Position numbers and translations under genes: made by a program
NCBI GenBank assembly: GCA_036877525.1
Contig: JAZGTH010000071.1
Location: 3,544,001-3,608,000 of the forward strand
Source: Chromobotia macracanthus
Taxonomy: Eukaryota; Chordata; Actinopteri; Cypriniformes; Botiidae
Direction: 5' to 3'
Length of the DNA stretch: 64,000 nucleotides
Notes under the pieces: model-generated
The model's input: the letters and a program-made list of their open reading frames with translations, nothing else
Database searches by the model: none
Told to the model about the DNA's origin: nothing
Shown: piece after piece, positions 1 to 11,700 of the stretch
How positions within the stretch are numbered: the stretch's first letter is position 1
How the letters are laid out: every line of letters starts with the position of its first letter

Positions 1-1049
1 ACATACGCCTGTATTATCTGTATTGTATTCGTGGATATGTTTCAGGCATTATAAATGCAAAAGTGTATTGTGCACTAACAACAGATTCGGTTTGTCATTA
101 TTTTGGGACCTTAAACATTGACGACTTCCGTGCACTGCAACACGATTCTGTTATCATAAGGTAAGACTTGCATGCTGTGAAACGATGCAGAAATGAACAG
201 TTTATGTTTAACAACTTGTTTAATGATGCTGGTTTTGCTTACCTGTATAGTTTGCGTACCTGGCTGATGACCTCACACTGCTCCGGCTTCTCCATTCATA
301 AAAAAACCCGCACACTATAATGTTTGTGTAATCCTCAGACGTCCCATAATACAGCGGATGTGACGTAAGTAGGCCCTGCTTATGGAGCTATAACCTGTAA
401 TGTTTATTAAAATAAAAAAACTAATCTAAATTTTATACTAAAGTCTAAATACTTTTGGGTGTGTAATCAAGAGGCCTGTGCAATGGCTGAATAATAATGA
501 TTGATTTTGTTAGCATTGTATTGGTCTTTACTTTTGTCGAACTCACCAGCATATTGTGTGCAAATTTATCAGGGCAAGAAACATGTTCAGCACAGAATTT
601 ATTTGGGATAAATTATCGGGACATATTGAGTCACAGTATTAAAATAATAATAAGAGGTACAGCATTTAGACATGCCCACAAGATCAATTACAATTTGAAT
701 ATATAATATTAATATTCAACATATTAAAGATATCTAATTTTTTTTGCTTTGGGCTGTATCTGCCCACTGGGGCAGAGCAATTATCACCTTAAACATCCCT
801 CAACATCGTGATCATTAACATCAGCCTCAAAACATCTTGAAGGTTCTCTTTGAGCAAAACACAGAACAGTAATTTTAGACTGTGTTTGTGCCATTGTCTC
901 TTGCCTCAACACATTCTTGATTTGATGCAGCGCTAGGATTAATTAAAACTGACATGATGGTGCCTTCATCTTGTGTGCAGCCCCAGATCTGCTCATGAAG
1001 TGAGTCAGAGAGAACCTTAGCAAATAGATTAAACAATATTTTATAAGTA

Positions 1050-1317
1050 CGCTCTTAAAAAGACTTTAAAAAGTGCTTCAATGCCATAGAAGAACCTTGT
1101 TTGGCCGTATGGTTCCATAAAGAACCTTAACATCCAAAGAACCTTTCTGTTTTATTAAAGATTCTGTATAGTGGAGTAAGGTTCTTTAGACTATAAAAAT
1201 GTAAGAAAAATGGTTCTTTTAAGAGCCTTTGACTTAATGCTTCTTTGCAGAACTGAAAATGGTCCTTCTATGGTATTTCTGTCAAGAACCTGTTAAGAAC
1301 CTTCATTTTTAAGAGTT
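1050..1317. repeat. MITE-like repeat rich in AAGAACCTT/AAGGTTCTT (family C)
   Basis: The stretch is built from recurring AAGAACCTT and AAGGTTCTT words. It begins near GCTCTTAAAAA and ends near TTTTTAAGAGTT, so the two ends are inverted copies. A related copy lies at 25053-25262, and two shorter blocks lie at 10345-10600. This is the pattern of a foldback or MITE DNA transposon common in fish genomes. I do not assign a superfamily. Confidence 0.6.
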
Positions 1318-1649
1318 ACTTTTATAAATGCTCAAATGAAAACAGAGCAGGTTTAATCAAACTCAGGCATCTGGTAAACTAGGGCAAGAGAGCAAGTTGT
1401 CAGTTTGTCAGTTCAGCATGTGTTGTATCACTTCAGTCCTCTGGGGACTTTTATATATGTTTGAGAATGTAGGTTCTGTTCCTGTCACTGCGGGATCCCT
1501 TAAGCATGTAAAGAAAACAGGAAACAGGCCTGCTAGATCAGTCTGATGTCAGCTTGCTTACACTTGGTGAATTAAAATGTTGTACTGATGGTCTGATCAT
1601 TAAAATACACTTTTTACACAGATACAAATCCGATTTAATCCGATTTAAG

Positions 1650-1830
1650 ACCAGGTTCTCAAACATGGGGCCTCAACAAACTTTGTAAGGGGGCCACGAG
1701 GTGACTTAACATGATTTCAAATAAGTTGTATTAAAATAAAGTTAAAACGGGGCTAAAAATGAAGATCAGCAAAATAAGCATCATACACACACTGGCATCT
1801 TCAGATATTTTCTGGGACAGTGGGCGATCC
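1650..1830. repeat. hAT-like non-autonomous element remnant (family E)
   Basis: The words GGTTCTCAAACATGGGGCC, GTGACTTAA and ATTTCAAATAA match, in the same order, the element at 60378-60632, whose ends look like hAT terminal repeats. This copy is more degraded and its right end is unclear. Confidence 0.45.
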
Positions 1831-2519
1831 CAACATAAAAACTGCTGAGAACACAGAAGATGTGATTTAGCCAAGTAAAAACTAATTGCCATATGGGACC
1901 AAGAGATAATTGTTTTAAATTATTTTAACATAATTTATTGATTGCAGTATTTGTTTTTTATTGTTTATTTCCACACTTGTTCTTTGTTTATTGATGACAG
2001 TGTTTCATATTTCACATTGTTGCTAAACTATTTAAGACCTCTTTTCTCAGTACACATCCGCTAGCTCCTCTTTGAGTGGCATGGCAACAGAGTTTCTCAC
2101 CCCCGTGTGGAGGCAGCAGGGGGGTAAACATGAGAGACCAGACCACATTTATCAGTCTCAGCAGGGGTGAGGCAAGCCTTTGTCCCCCGGGTCAGACTAG
2201 GGCAAGAAGAAGGCGTGTGTGAGTGTACTCTGCTTAAAAATGACCCGAGCGTGGATGCTCACAGGCTACTGTTTATCAAAACACCTTTGTGTTCAAATCT
2301 GATCCCCCCACCCAGCAAAACTCCATGTCCATTTCCTTTAATAAAGTCCGCAGGGCAATAAAACTTCAAAGTGGCTAGGGATCAGCTAGCAGGTTTGCCT
2401 TTCAAAGTTTGAAACACTGAAAATGTGCTCAAAGCTGTTCATAATTTTTCTTGATTTAATTCTTGAGTTTCCTTCTTCCAACTTTCCATATTTTTTCCTC
2501 TTACCTTCTCACTCTTTGG

Positions 2520-2710
2520 AGCTCTTTCGAGGAGCGCTGAGGTCTGAGGTTTGTCTTCTTCAGGGAATACGAACATCTGGGTTTGTAGGAACAGGAGCAA
2601 AACAGAAGTTACAACTTTTGGAACTCTGCACGTTTCCTGTGTTTGGAGATCTTTGCTCCTGCTTTCCATGGTTTAGCTTCTCAGTGCTGGGTTTGCAGCT
2701 CTGCCTAAAG
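2520..2710 (+). other. frem1: Putative frem1 5'UTR exon ending at a strong donor
   Basis: A strong splice donor (AAAG|GTAAGA) occurs at 2710/2711, with a matching acceptor downstream at 2830. No conserved protein is encoded. The left boundary is a guess. It is best read as a candidate untranslated exon of frem1, whose first coding exon also begins with an acceptor (4197/4198), which implies upstream non-coding exons. Confidence 0.35.
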
Positions 2711-2830
2711 GTAAGACGAAACAGCCACTGCAAACAAACGTGTCAGCCCTCTTTTGTTCTTACGTTTCTCTCGTTCTCTCTCTCTGTGTCTGTTTGTTTT
2801 GCAGTAATGGTTCTTTGTGGTCTTTTTCAG

Positions 2831-2929
2831 TGGGGGCAGATCTGAGGAGGGCTGAGCTGACAGGATTCCTGCTCTGTTAGTCTGCACAGACGAGGAGCAC
2901 TGAAAAGCCAGCAGTGGATTCAGCTGTAG
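2831..2929 (+). other. frem1: Putative frem1 5'UTR exon flanked by AG and GT
   Basis: The segment is bounded by an acceptor (GTCTTTTTCAG, ending 2830) and a good donor (TGTAG|GTACGT at 2929/2930). It fits a 99-base untranslated exon between the 2710 donor and the acceptor at 4197. The support is splice signals only. Confidence 0.35.
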
Positions 2930-3440
2930 GTACGTTAACAATGCTTCTAAATGTTTCTCTGAGATCCTTGTTTTGTGTTTTAAACTGATTAAACTTTGCA
3001 AAAAGGGCATTTTAATGTGAATCGCACTATCCCTGCTTTCTCATGTTTATTGGCTGGTCTTTTACAAGAACAGCTGCTGTTTATGAGGCACCAACTTTCT
3101 TTGAAAGTCTCTCATTGTTTTTGCAGAATGTAACACGGATTTAGGGGTTCAGGCTGGCGGTTTGTAATTCTTTATTCGTCTGAACATGTTAGCAACTGAG
3201 CAAGCGTGATGTCTGAGTTGATCCTGAGTCATGTTTAAACACGCAGGTTTTGATGAATGAGAATTGCAGGTTGCTAAATGATGCTAAGTTCTCCTGCAAA
3301 GTTTGCAACCAAGTCTGTATCTATGGCTCGTCTCTGATGTCAAAACATGTACAAAACAGTTGAGACAGGATGTTTGGACCCATTTAAAGAATTCTGATCA
3401 TGGTGATTCTTTAACTGAATCTTTTTACTCAATGTGGCCA

Positions 3441-3764
3441 CCCAGCTAACAAATTTAGGTTGTAGGAACATTTCCCTAACATTTCCATTAAGTAACAACA
3501 ATGTTAGAACAGCATTTATAATGTCAATTATGTCAATAAAAAAAATGTCAATTTTTTTAGACGTTGCATTAACATTATTGCTTGGTTAAACATTTTATTC
3601 TGTAACATTTATAAAACGTTCCACTAACAACTTAGGAATAAAGTTTTTTGAGATATGGTATATAATGTTAAAACAACATTCCACTAACATTACTGTAAAA
3701 CATCTTTCTGATAACTCTAAAAGAACTTTTAGAGAATGTTGGTTAGCTGTTACCTGTTAGCTGG
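3441..3764. repeat. MITE family A, copy 1
   Basis: The copy starts CCCAGCTAAC and ends CTGTTAGCTGG, so its termini are inverted repeats. The interior shares blocks with the other copies (GTAACAACAATGTTAGAACA, TTGCTTGGTTA, CATTCCACTAAC). It lies in the presumed 5' intron of frem1. A truncated copy follows at about 3983-4140. Confidence 0.75.
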
Positions 3765-3982
3765 CCATACGTTTCAGCATGTACCATATCCATTGTCTGA
3801 CAGCACGTGTCGTCTGGGTTTCTTTGGTGTTTGGCTACAGGAAGGAAGCAGAAGAACTGCAGTTCACACGCTCCTTTGATCGCTGCCCTGATTCCATTTC
3901 CAGCAGGGTCAGATGATTAAGCCCTTCATGCCCCTGCTGTTGTACTTCATAGGCAAAACAAATGCTTTCTCTTTCACACAGT

Positions 3983-4140
3983 AGACCCCAGCTAACATTG
4001 GCTACAACCATTATTTGTAAATTGTCAGTGAAATGTTTTTAAAAAAACGTTAAACCAAGAAATATCATTAATACAATGTCTAAAAACTAGACATTGATAC
4101 AAGATGGCAGGGTTTTAGGATTAGTTGGTTTTAAACATTA
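3983..4140. repeat. MITE family A, truncated copy
   Basis: It begins CCCAGCTAACATTGG and carries the family blocks TTAATACAATGTCTAAAAAC, but it loses the opposite terminus. It sits just upstream of the first coding exon of frem1. Confidence 0.5.
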
Positions 4141-4281
4141 ATTAACAACATTAAAATTATATTATTTAATCTCCATTTTTGTTTACTCCTCATACAGCAT
4201 ATACTGCTGGAAATGACCGCAAGACTTATCTGAAGAACATACTTCTGTTTCTGTGCTTCAAAACTTGAACTTTCCAAAAAC

Positions 4282-5722
4282 ATGCGAGTGCACATCTTCA
4301 TTTTCACATTCGCCTTGAGTTACCTTTGGCTACGTGCAGAAGGTTCGAGTCTGATTGAGTTAAATGCAGGCCTCCAGGTAGCCAGAGGCCAGTCTGTGTT
4401 TGTCACGGCCCGTGAGCTTCAGTTTCGCACAAATGGGGCGACTGAGGCCTGCAAAGTGGAGGTGGTGCTCACTGAACCCGTGACACAGAGAGTGGGGAAG
4501 CTCACTCCTCAGGTAACAGAACAAATCCACCTTCAGTAAACCGTACCTGTGTAGCGTATGCAAGAAGAACATGATCAGGTGTCGCTTTCCAGGTTTTCGA
4601 TTGCGAGTTTTTACCAGATGAAGTGAAGTATGTCCACAACGGCAGCCCACTTGTAGATGAGGACACGGTCATGCTGAGGGCCTATAGGTGAGAAATTGTG
4701 TGCTCATAATCATTTCTTTCAAACACCAACATTTAACAGCTGTTTCTTCAATTAGAGCTTTGGTTTATAATTTATTTGTGAATCATGAATCATCGCCTGC
4801 TGTAAAAACCATTGTAGACTAATGTAAGATCCATACCAAAGCGTTCAGCTGGGTTTTCTTCTCCACATGCCCAGGTTTACAGACACTGATACTTTCGTGG
4901 AGACGGTCCTGCTCAGGGTAAAGGTGGTGGAGCCTCAGAGAAGCCTAACAGAGCTTGGAAATGTTCCTCTAGTGGTTCCTGAGTTCTACGGCCTCTCCAA
5001 TAGCATCAATAACAGTGTACTAACCTTTAAAACCCAGCCTGGTGTCGTCTGCACGGTTCGTCTTCTAAGCTCCGAGATAAACGCTCCAATGCTCGGCCAA
5101 CTAGTCGTTGAGGATCATGAAACAGTGCAGGTGTCTGAGCCTGGACCAAGAAAAGGTACAGAATGATAAAGTCAGGCATGCTGAAAGCTTTGGACTGTTA
5201 AAGATGCAATTCATAACTTTTGGCTATCTGTCACCATCTCTGTTTGAAAAATGAAACTGCAGGTTACTTAAGTACTTTTCATTACATATGTTCAAGTCAA
5301 ATGAAGCCAAACTCACATTTCCCAGGAAATCAGGCCCGACAGCTCAAATTATAAATCATTATTATAAACCATTGGTAATTGGGGTAAGGTAAGGAGAGCA
5401 TTTTGAACACTGATCTGTTATGTACAAAAAACAATAACTGTAACCATGTGAGACCACATACTCTATCGAATATTATGGTTTGTAAGTTAATTACTCTTGT
5501 AACCTGTCTTCAAACTTTCAAGGACGGCATACTGGAATTACCTGCCCAGGAAACAAAGCCTGTGACCTCAACACAAGAGAAGTTGAGTTTCTGAAGACAG
5601 ATTGTGCTGGGTTCCTTACATCAGGTCTGAAGTACCAACACCTTAGCCCTCCATCACCTGAGATTGATTACATCCCAATCAGGGTGGAGTTCAGAGACCA
5701 GACCTCACGAGCCCTGCTGGAG
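4282..5722 (+). other. frem1: Frem1 signal peptide and N-terminal region (exons 1-4)
   Basis: The start ATG at 4282 opens a typical signal peptide: MRVH, then a hydrophobic core (IFIFTFALSYLWL), with likely cleavage near residues 20-21. The exon's acceptor at 4197 follows a long pyrimidine tract, so bases 4198-4281 are 5'UTR. Exons 1-4 encode about 269 residues of the N-terminal region that precedes the CSPG repeats. Several cysteines (for example in the TCPGNKACD segment of exon 4) suggest disulfides. Confidence 0.8.
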
Positions 5723-8700
5723 GTAAAATATCACCCAGAATCAGGTCCATAGAAGAACTTCACGCTGAAGACATTGAATGTTCTTCTCCTCTGTCTTAGA
5801 CAGAGAACGTCTGGTTACCGGTTCTGATCCAGGGGGCCATGCAGAATCAACCCCCCCACGCTGCCTTCATGTCTACGTTCATATTGGAGGTGGATCAGTT
5901 CATCCTGACCCCCATGACCACAGCTGCCCTGGATGCCAAAGATGACGAGACCCCTCAGGCCCAGCTGATCTTCAACGTGACCAAGCCACCAGTGGAAGGG
6001 TATATAACCCATCTGGATGATCACACCAAAATTGTCTCCTCCTTCTCATGGCAAGATCTCAATGAGATGAAGATAGCCTATCAGCCCCCAAACAGCAGCC
6101 ACACAGCCAGAAGAAATTATGAGGTTAGTGTCTTACAAAAAAAACAATTTCTATCAAAAAAATGCTTGTGGTGATTTGGATAAAAGCATTTATGCATTTG
6201 ACAGACACTCTTATCCAAAGCAACTTAAAATGCATTCAAAGTATGTTTTATCAGCAGCCTATGTGTGTTTTCTGGGTATCAAACCCATAACCTGTGCTGC
6301 CAATGCAATGCTTTGCAAACTGGGCTATAGGAACAACCTGCAGAAGAATCTATATAGTATTATAGAAATATTATATAAAATGTATATATAAATACGTACA
6401 TCTATATGCGTATGTATTTATTACATATGTGTGTGTACATATGTATATATGCTAAATATGTATATATTTATACACACACATATAGTGTATATATGCTGTA
6501 CCCTTCATTGTTCATGTTTAAAATTCAGCCCATTTCTTGTGCAGGTTGAGTTTGAAGCCATTGACGGCTCATTTGCAGTGAGCTCTTCCATCTTAATGCA
6601 CATCTCTATCCGTACTGCAGATACCAACGCCCCGCGAGTCTCATGGAATATGGGTAAATGTGAATGAGAGAATTCTATACTACAGTAAAAATCATTTTTA
6701 TTGTCTGTTAAGAAGGCTAAGCATATTTATTCTTACAGGGCTGGATCTGTTGGAAGGCCAGTCCAGACCGATCACTTGGGAGAATCTACAGATCGTTGAT
6801 AATGACAATATAGATGCTGTGATCCTGATTGCTGTGGATGGTCCTCATAATGGACACTTAAGTGTCAAAGGTTAGAAATGATTACATATACTTCACACAG
6901 AATTCCAATACCATTTACCATGTATTGCAGGAATGAATTACAAAAAGAACATATAAAATGGGTTAAAGCTGCAATCCGGAACTTTTTGGTTATAAATAAA
7001 CTAATATCAGTTATTGAGCAAGTACATAACAGATCGGTGTTCAACACGATCTGCCTACCTTAACCTGATTCACAGTAGTAAGTTTATAATAATGACTTAT
7101 AATTTGAGCTATCAGGTCGGATTTCCCAGGAAATGTCAGTTTGGCTTCATTTGACTAAGTAAAATACGTAACGTAACCTGCAATTTTATGTTTTCGAACA
7201 GTGATGGCGTCAGAGAGGCGAAATTTATGGATTTCTGTTTAAATAATAGCTAATATATCACAGAGTTACAATTTTGTTTACATTCACATGCATGTCCCAT
7301 GGCCTCATTTATTTACATTCAATTTTTGCATGTGGTGACTTTGGTGATATATGTGGTGATATTATTTGATTTTTATAGTTTTTCTTTGAGAATTGAACCC
7401 TTGATCTTAACGTTGCTAGCACCATGCCCTTCCAACTGAGCTACAAACACATACTCACAAAAATAAGTCACATAAAATGCAAACCTGCTCTTTTATCCCA
7501 TCTCCAGTCATGTGACAACACTCTATCATGTGGGCATCACGTAAGAAACATATGTCTTGGTAGTCTGCATGGGTTTGCTAATCAGGTGTGAAATGCTTTG
7601 GCGACACTTTGCCAGGGGCCCTCTTGATCAAAAGATGTCTTCAGAGTCGTAGCGTCTGTCCTTTCACTCCAGTAGACAGCGAGAGCGCTTTATGTTTGCA
7701 TGGACCCTGAATGAAGCAGATTGTAAAGACTTATGGCATGTTGTGCCGCCGTACAAGGGCCAGATGTACAACACAAGGTCATTTCTCTTCATTTAAACTG
7801 TTAGTTTGAAGCTTTGTGGGCTGGTGACAATCATCTGTCTTTCTAAATTGCATTTCAATATGTCTGTGAAAATGATTTACTGGGTTCAGATTCAGGAGGA
7901 CTATATGAAGTGAAAAGATTTTCCCAGCTAATGGGGAACATTCTCAGAAAGTTGGCTAACGTTCTCTCAAAGTTCTCTCAAAGTTCTCAAAATGTTCTTA
8001 CTGTAACAATAGTGGAACTTTTGTTTTAAAGTTATATATCATATATCAAAAACGTTATTCTGAAGTTGTTAGTGGAACATTTTTAAACTGTTACAGAATT
8101 AAAAAAATGTTTGAATAACATTTTTATAGCCAAGCAATAACGTTAATACAATGTCTAAAAAACTGGATGTTGTGAACACTCCTAGAACATTCAAAATAAC
8201 ATTTTCAGCATTTTTGGAAAATGGTCTTAGCCTAAAACTGTTAGCTGTGTTGCTTTAAGCAAAAGGCCAAATTGTGATTTAGTTTTTTTTTGTGCCTGAG
8301 ACGTGTTTTTGTGATTTCTGGTTTGGAGTATTTCCAGGCTCATGGCCCTGCGCCTTGATGTCATTTCCTGATCAACACCAGCCTGCTTCCCTTTCGAAAC
8401 CGAATCCTTCTTTTAATTGGTGTTTATGTTGTTGAGGTATATGTGTTGATTTGTGATCCCTCTGGCTGAGAACAGAATGATTTCATACCTTTGGCTTTAA
8501 ATCCACTCCGTTCCATCCAAAAGCATCCAAAGTTTGTTCTCTACTATGTTCTGGTCCAGAACAGGCTGGTTTCTCTTGAGAACTTAGTTGGGGATTGGGA
8601 ATTCCTCACCTGGACATCTAACTCAGGGACTGCGACCCTTGGGAAAGTCTCCATTCAGCTCCAACGCCTTTGGCCAAATGGAAACATGCCTCTGTTTCTG

Positions 8701-11700
8701 CCCAATGTCCTCATGCAATGAGTGTCTATACGGTGCCTGTTTTTTGGGCCTGATGCCCACAGCCACCTTTGGGCCCAATTACTTAGTTGTTTCTCTCTTC
8801 GACTTGTGGCCCTTTTCCCCCTGATAAAGTTGCTAATTAGATTCACTGTGAAATCAGTCATCATTCAATCTGTCTGGTGACCTTGCCCTTCTGTCTCCCT
8901 GGCAAGCAGGAGACGCTGTGCTTCACGGGGCGGCTGCCGGCGCCCGGGAAGGACGCCATTTTTCTTTTCATTTTTCTGCAATAGGATGAAGCCAGCGTGT
9001 GTGCCCGCAGGCGAAAGCAAAACTTCATATTTCCATCCAGCCGAAAGAACGATACATCAAATGATATTAGTAGAAAAGTGTAAACATAATGTAATCTGTT
9101 ACATTGACATAACCTGAATTGTAACTAATGACAGGCAGCTAACAGAGAATGTAGTATGTTGACTAACATTCTCTAAAAGTTCTCTTAAAGTTATCAAAAA
9201 TGCATATATCCAAACTGTTGTTCTTTAATTGTTAGTGGAATGTTTTAAGAACGTTATAGAATTAAAAAATGTTTTAATTATGTTCTTACCAAGCAATACT
9301 GTTAATACAATGTCAAAAAAATGGATATTATATAACTATAACTTTAAAAATAACATTTTTAGCGTTCTGGTACTAATGGAAACATTAGGGAAACGTTCTT
9401 ACAACCTAAAATTGTTAGCTGGGATGTCTTAACCTGGAATGTCATTAATCAAACATTCAAATGTTACATGGTCTTCTAAAGATGAGGTCTACAGGTCTGC
9501 CTAATGAAATTCTAAAAATGTTTTTGGAGTAAACAATCCGCATTTGTATTTATTTGAAGGTGGCAAAGGTTTCATGTTTAAGGTGAAAGATCTCAGAGAA
9601 GGGGTTGTGGTCTATCACCACTCTGACAGCGACACCAGCAGGGATTACATCGTCTTCCGCATCACAGATGGCCGCCACACCATCAGACACAAATTCCCCA
9701 TCTACGTTCTTCCAAAAGACGACACCCCTCCCTTTCTAATCAATAATGTGGCCTTTGAGGTACAAGAGGGCGGTTCTGTTCGGGTGGAGGAGTACATGCT
9801 CACGGCCTCCGATTTGGATTCCAGCGATGACTATATTCGCTATCAGCTGATTACGTTTCCCAGAGCTGGACAGATGGTTAAAAAAACTTCTCCTCACGAA
9901 CCAGGTCAGTAGGACTTTATTGCTGAGAGGTTGTCATGTTTCTGCCAGTGCAAGAAGAAAACAAATCAAACTGAATGTAGTATTTCAGTTAAAACCTGTT
10001 GATGTTTCTAAGGTGGCTTTATGGTAACCTGTGGTAGATGATGTCTTCTCATCCAGGTGTTCCAGTGAAGAGTTTCCTGCAGAGAGATCTGTTTCACGGC
10101 CTTATCTACTACAAACACTCAGGGGAGGAAGTGTTTGAAGACTCATTCGATTTTATCCTGTCAGACGCTCATGTGCCTCCAAATCTGTCAGACAGACATG
10201 TACGTCCCACCTCACTGTTAAACTGACAAAGAAACTTTTGTTTTGGGTTTGTCAGATGCCATTTTGGTGAATCTCAGTGTAGTTTGTCTTAAAGCTTTTC
10301 TGTTGTGATGGGGTTAATGTTAGGAACCTGTTGACAGTCGAGTTCTTTTAGGATATGGAAGTACATTTTTAACAGAACTGTAAAGGTTCCTTCTTTAGAA
10401 GGTTCCACCAGTGTGGAATCTGAAGAACCCCAAAACGGTTCTTTGAGAATCCATTAATTATTATAGTGTAGGACATGTAATCACTACAGGAGCACATTTT
10501 TTTACAGGACTGTAAGGGTACCTGGAGGTTCCTTAGAAGGTTCCATTAGTGTGGAATTTGAGGAACCCCAAAACGGTGCTTTAAAAAAAGTGATTTTTAT
10601 AGTGTAGAAAATTATAATCACTTTAATAATAACATAATCGCTGTAATAGAATTGAGGTTTGGTAATTCAAACTCGACTGTAGTGTAAATGCCTCTGTCCT
10701 GTGCACTTATAGAAGTATGAACTCTGTGCCTCTACATCTACAGACGGTGGTGATCCACGTGTTTCCGGTAAAAGACCAGCTGCCTGTGGAAGTTTCTGGA
10801 ACGGTTCGCTCCATCACTGTGAAAGAAACAGAGGTTGTTTACATCACCCAGCGCCACCTGAACTTCAGAGACACGGAAAATCCAGACACAGACCTTATGT
10901 ATGTGATCACACATCCGTGTTTCAGTCCGGGAAACACCAGGTACAGTATACTGTTATCCTCAGAATAACAGCACAGACCTTGTTAAAAAATGAATTAACC
11001 TTTTAATTGCCATTACCATTAAGAGACATATGTTTTCAATGATAAACTTTCAGATTTTCAGATGCCGGCAGACTGTTTTATACTGACAGCACAAACTCCA
11101 TGATAAAAGACCCAGTGGTTCCAGTGCTCAAGTCATTCACGCAGGTCTGACTTGTGCATGTAGATCAGAAATCTGAAGATAACACATTCATCTGGTGTAT
11201 ATAAAATGCAGTTAGTAAGATGCTATCTTGGCTGTCTTCCGCAGCACGCAGTGAACCATCACAAAGTCGGTTACATGCCTCCGATTGAGGATATTGGTCC
11301 CGAACCGCTCTTTGTGCAGTTTGTATTTTCTGTTAGTGACCAGCAGGGCGGTGCTCTCATCGGGCTCACCTTCAACGTCACGGTAACACCTGTTGACAAC
11401 CAAGCCCCCGAAGTGAGTTGTTCACTTTTCCTTTGTGTATTTTTATGTGTGTTTATTATTTTCTGTGGCCCCTAATTTTTAGGAACCCTAAACCCCAATC
11501 TCAGATGTACAGAGATTTAAAAGCACAGTTATAAAGTTTTGGAGGGTTTATTTATAGTAGATTATGAAAAGTAAATATACTATTATATAGTAGTTTTTTA
11601 TTATATAGTAGTTTAGTATTTTTGAAAGTAAAATTATACAATTCAGTTTAAAATAACGCTTTTATTTTTGAGGGGTCTGCCTACAACCCAGTGTGCAAAG

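Larger units (their letters stand above)
1..2500. other. Upstream non-coding region, no gene recognised
   Basis: No open frame here resembles a conserved protein. The stretch is AT-rich and holds two repeat remnants (about 1050-1317 and 1650-1830, listed separately). The remainder up to the putative frem1 5' exons shows nothing I can name. Part of 2000-2500 may be frem1 promoter, but I see no clear TATA box or CpG cluster. Confidence 0.5.
6871..9559. other. frem1 intron 7 (2.7 kb), mostly repeats plus a GC-richer core
   Basis: The intron holds MITE family B (6963-7241), a SINE head (7385-7447) and two MITE family A copies (7923-8250, 9133-9423). Between them, 8870-9050 is a non-repetitive, GC-richer stretch. 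I see no exon in it: the open frames at 8491-8864 lack splice signals and resemble no protein. Confidence 0.6.

Noticed and set aside
2423..2845. Plus-strand 140-codon frame upstream of frem1
   Set aside because: It crosses two strong splice sites (donor 2710, acceptor 2830) and has low-complexity Phe/Leu/Ser composition, so it looks like UTR and intron read through.
7385..7447. A functional tRNA gene on the minus strand
   Set aside because: A and B box words are present, but stems are mismatched and there is no terminator. It is a SINE head. The same reasoning applies to 12081-12155 and 54728-54790.
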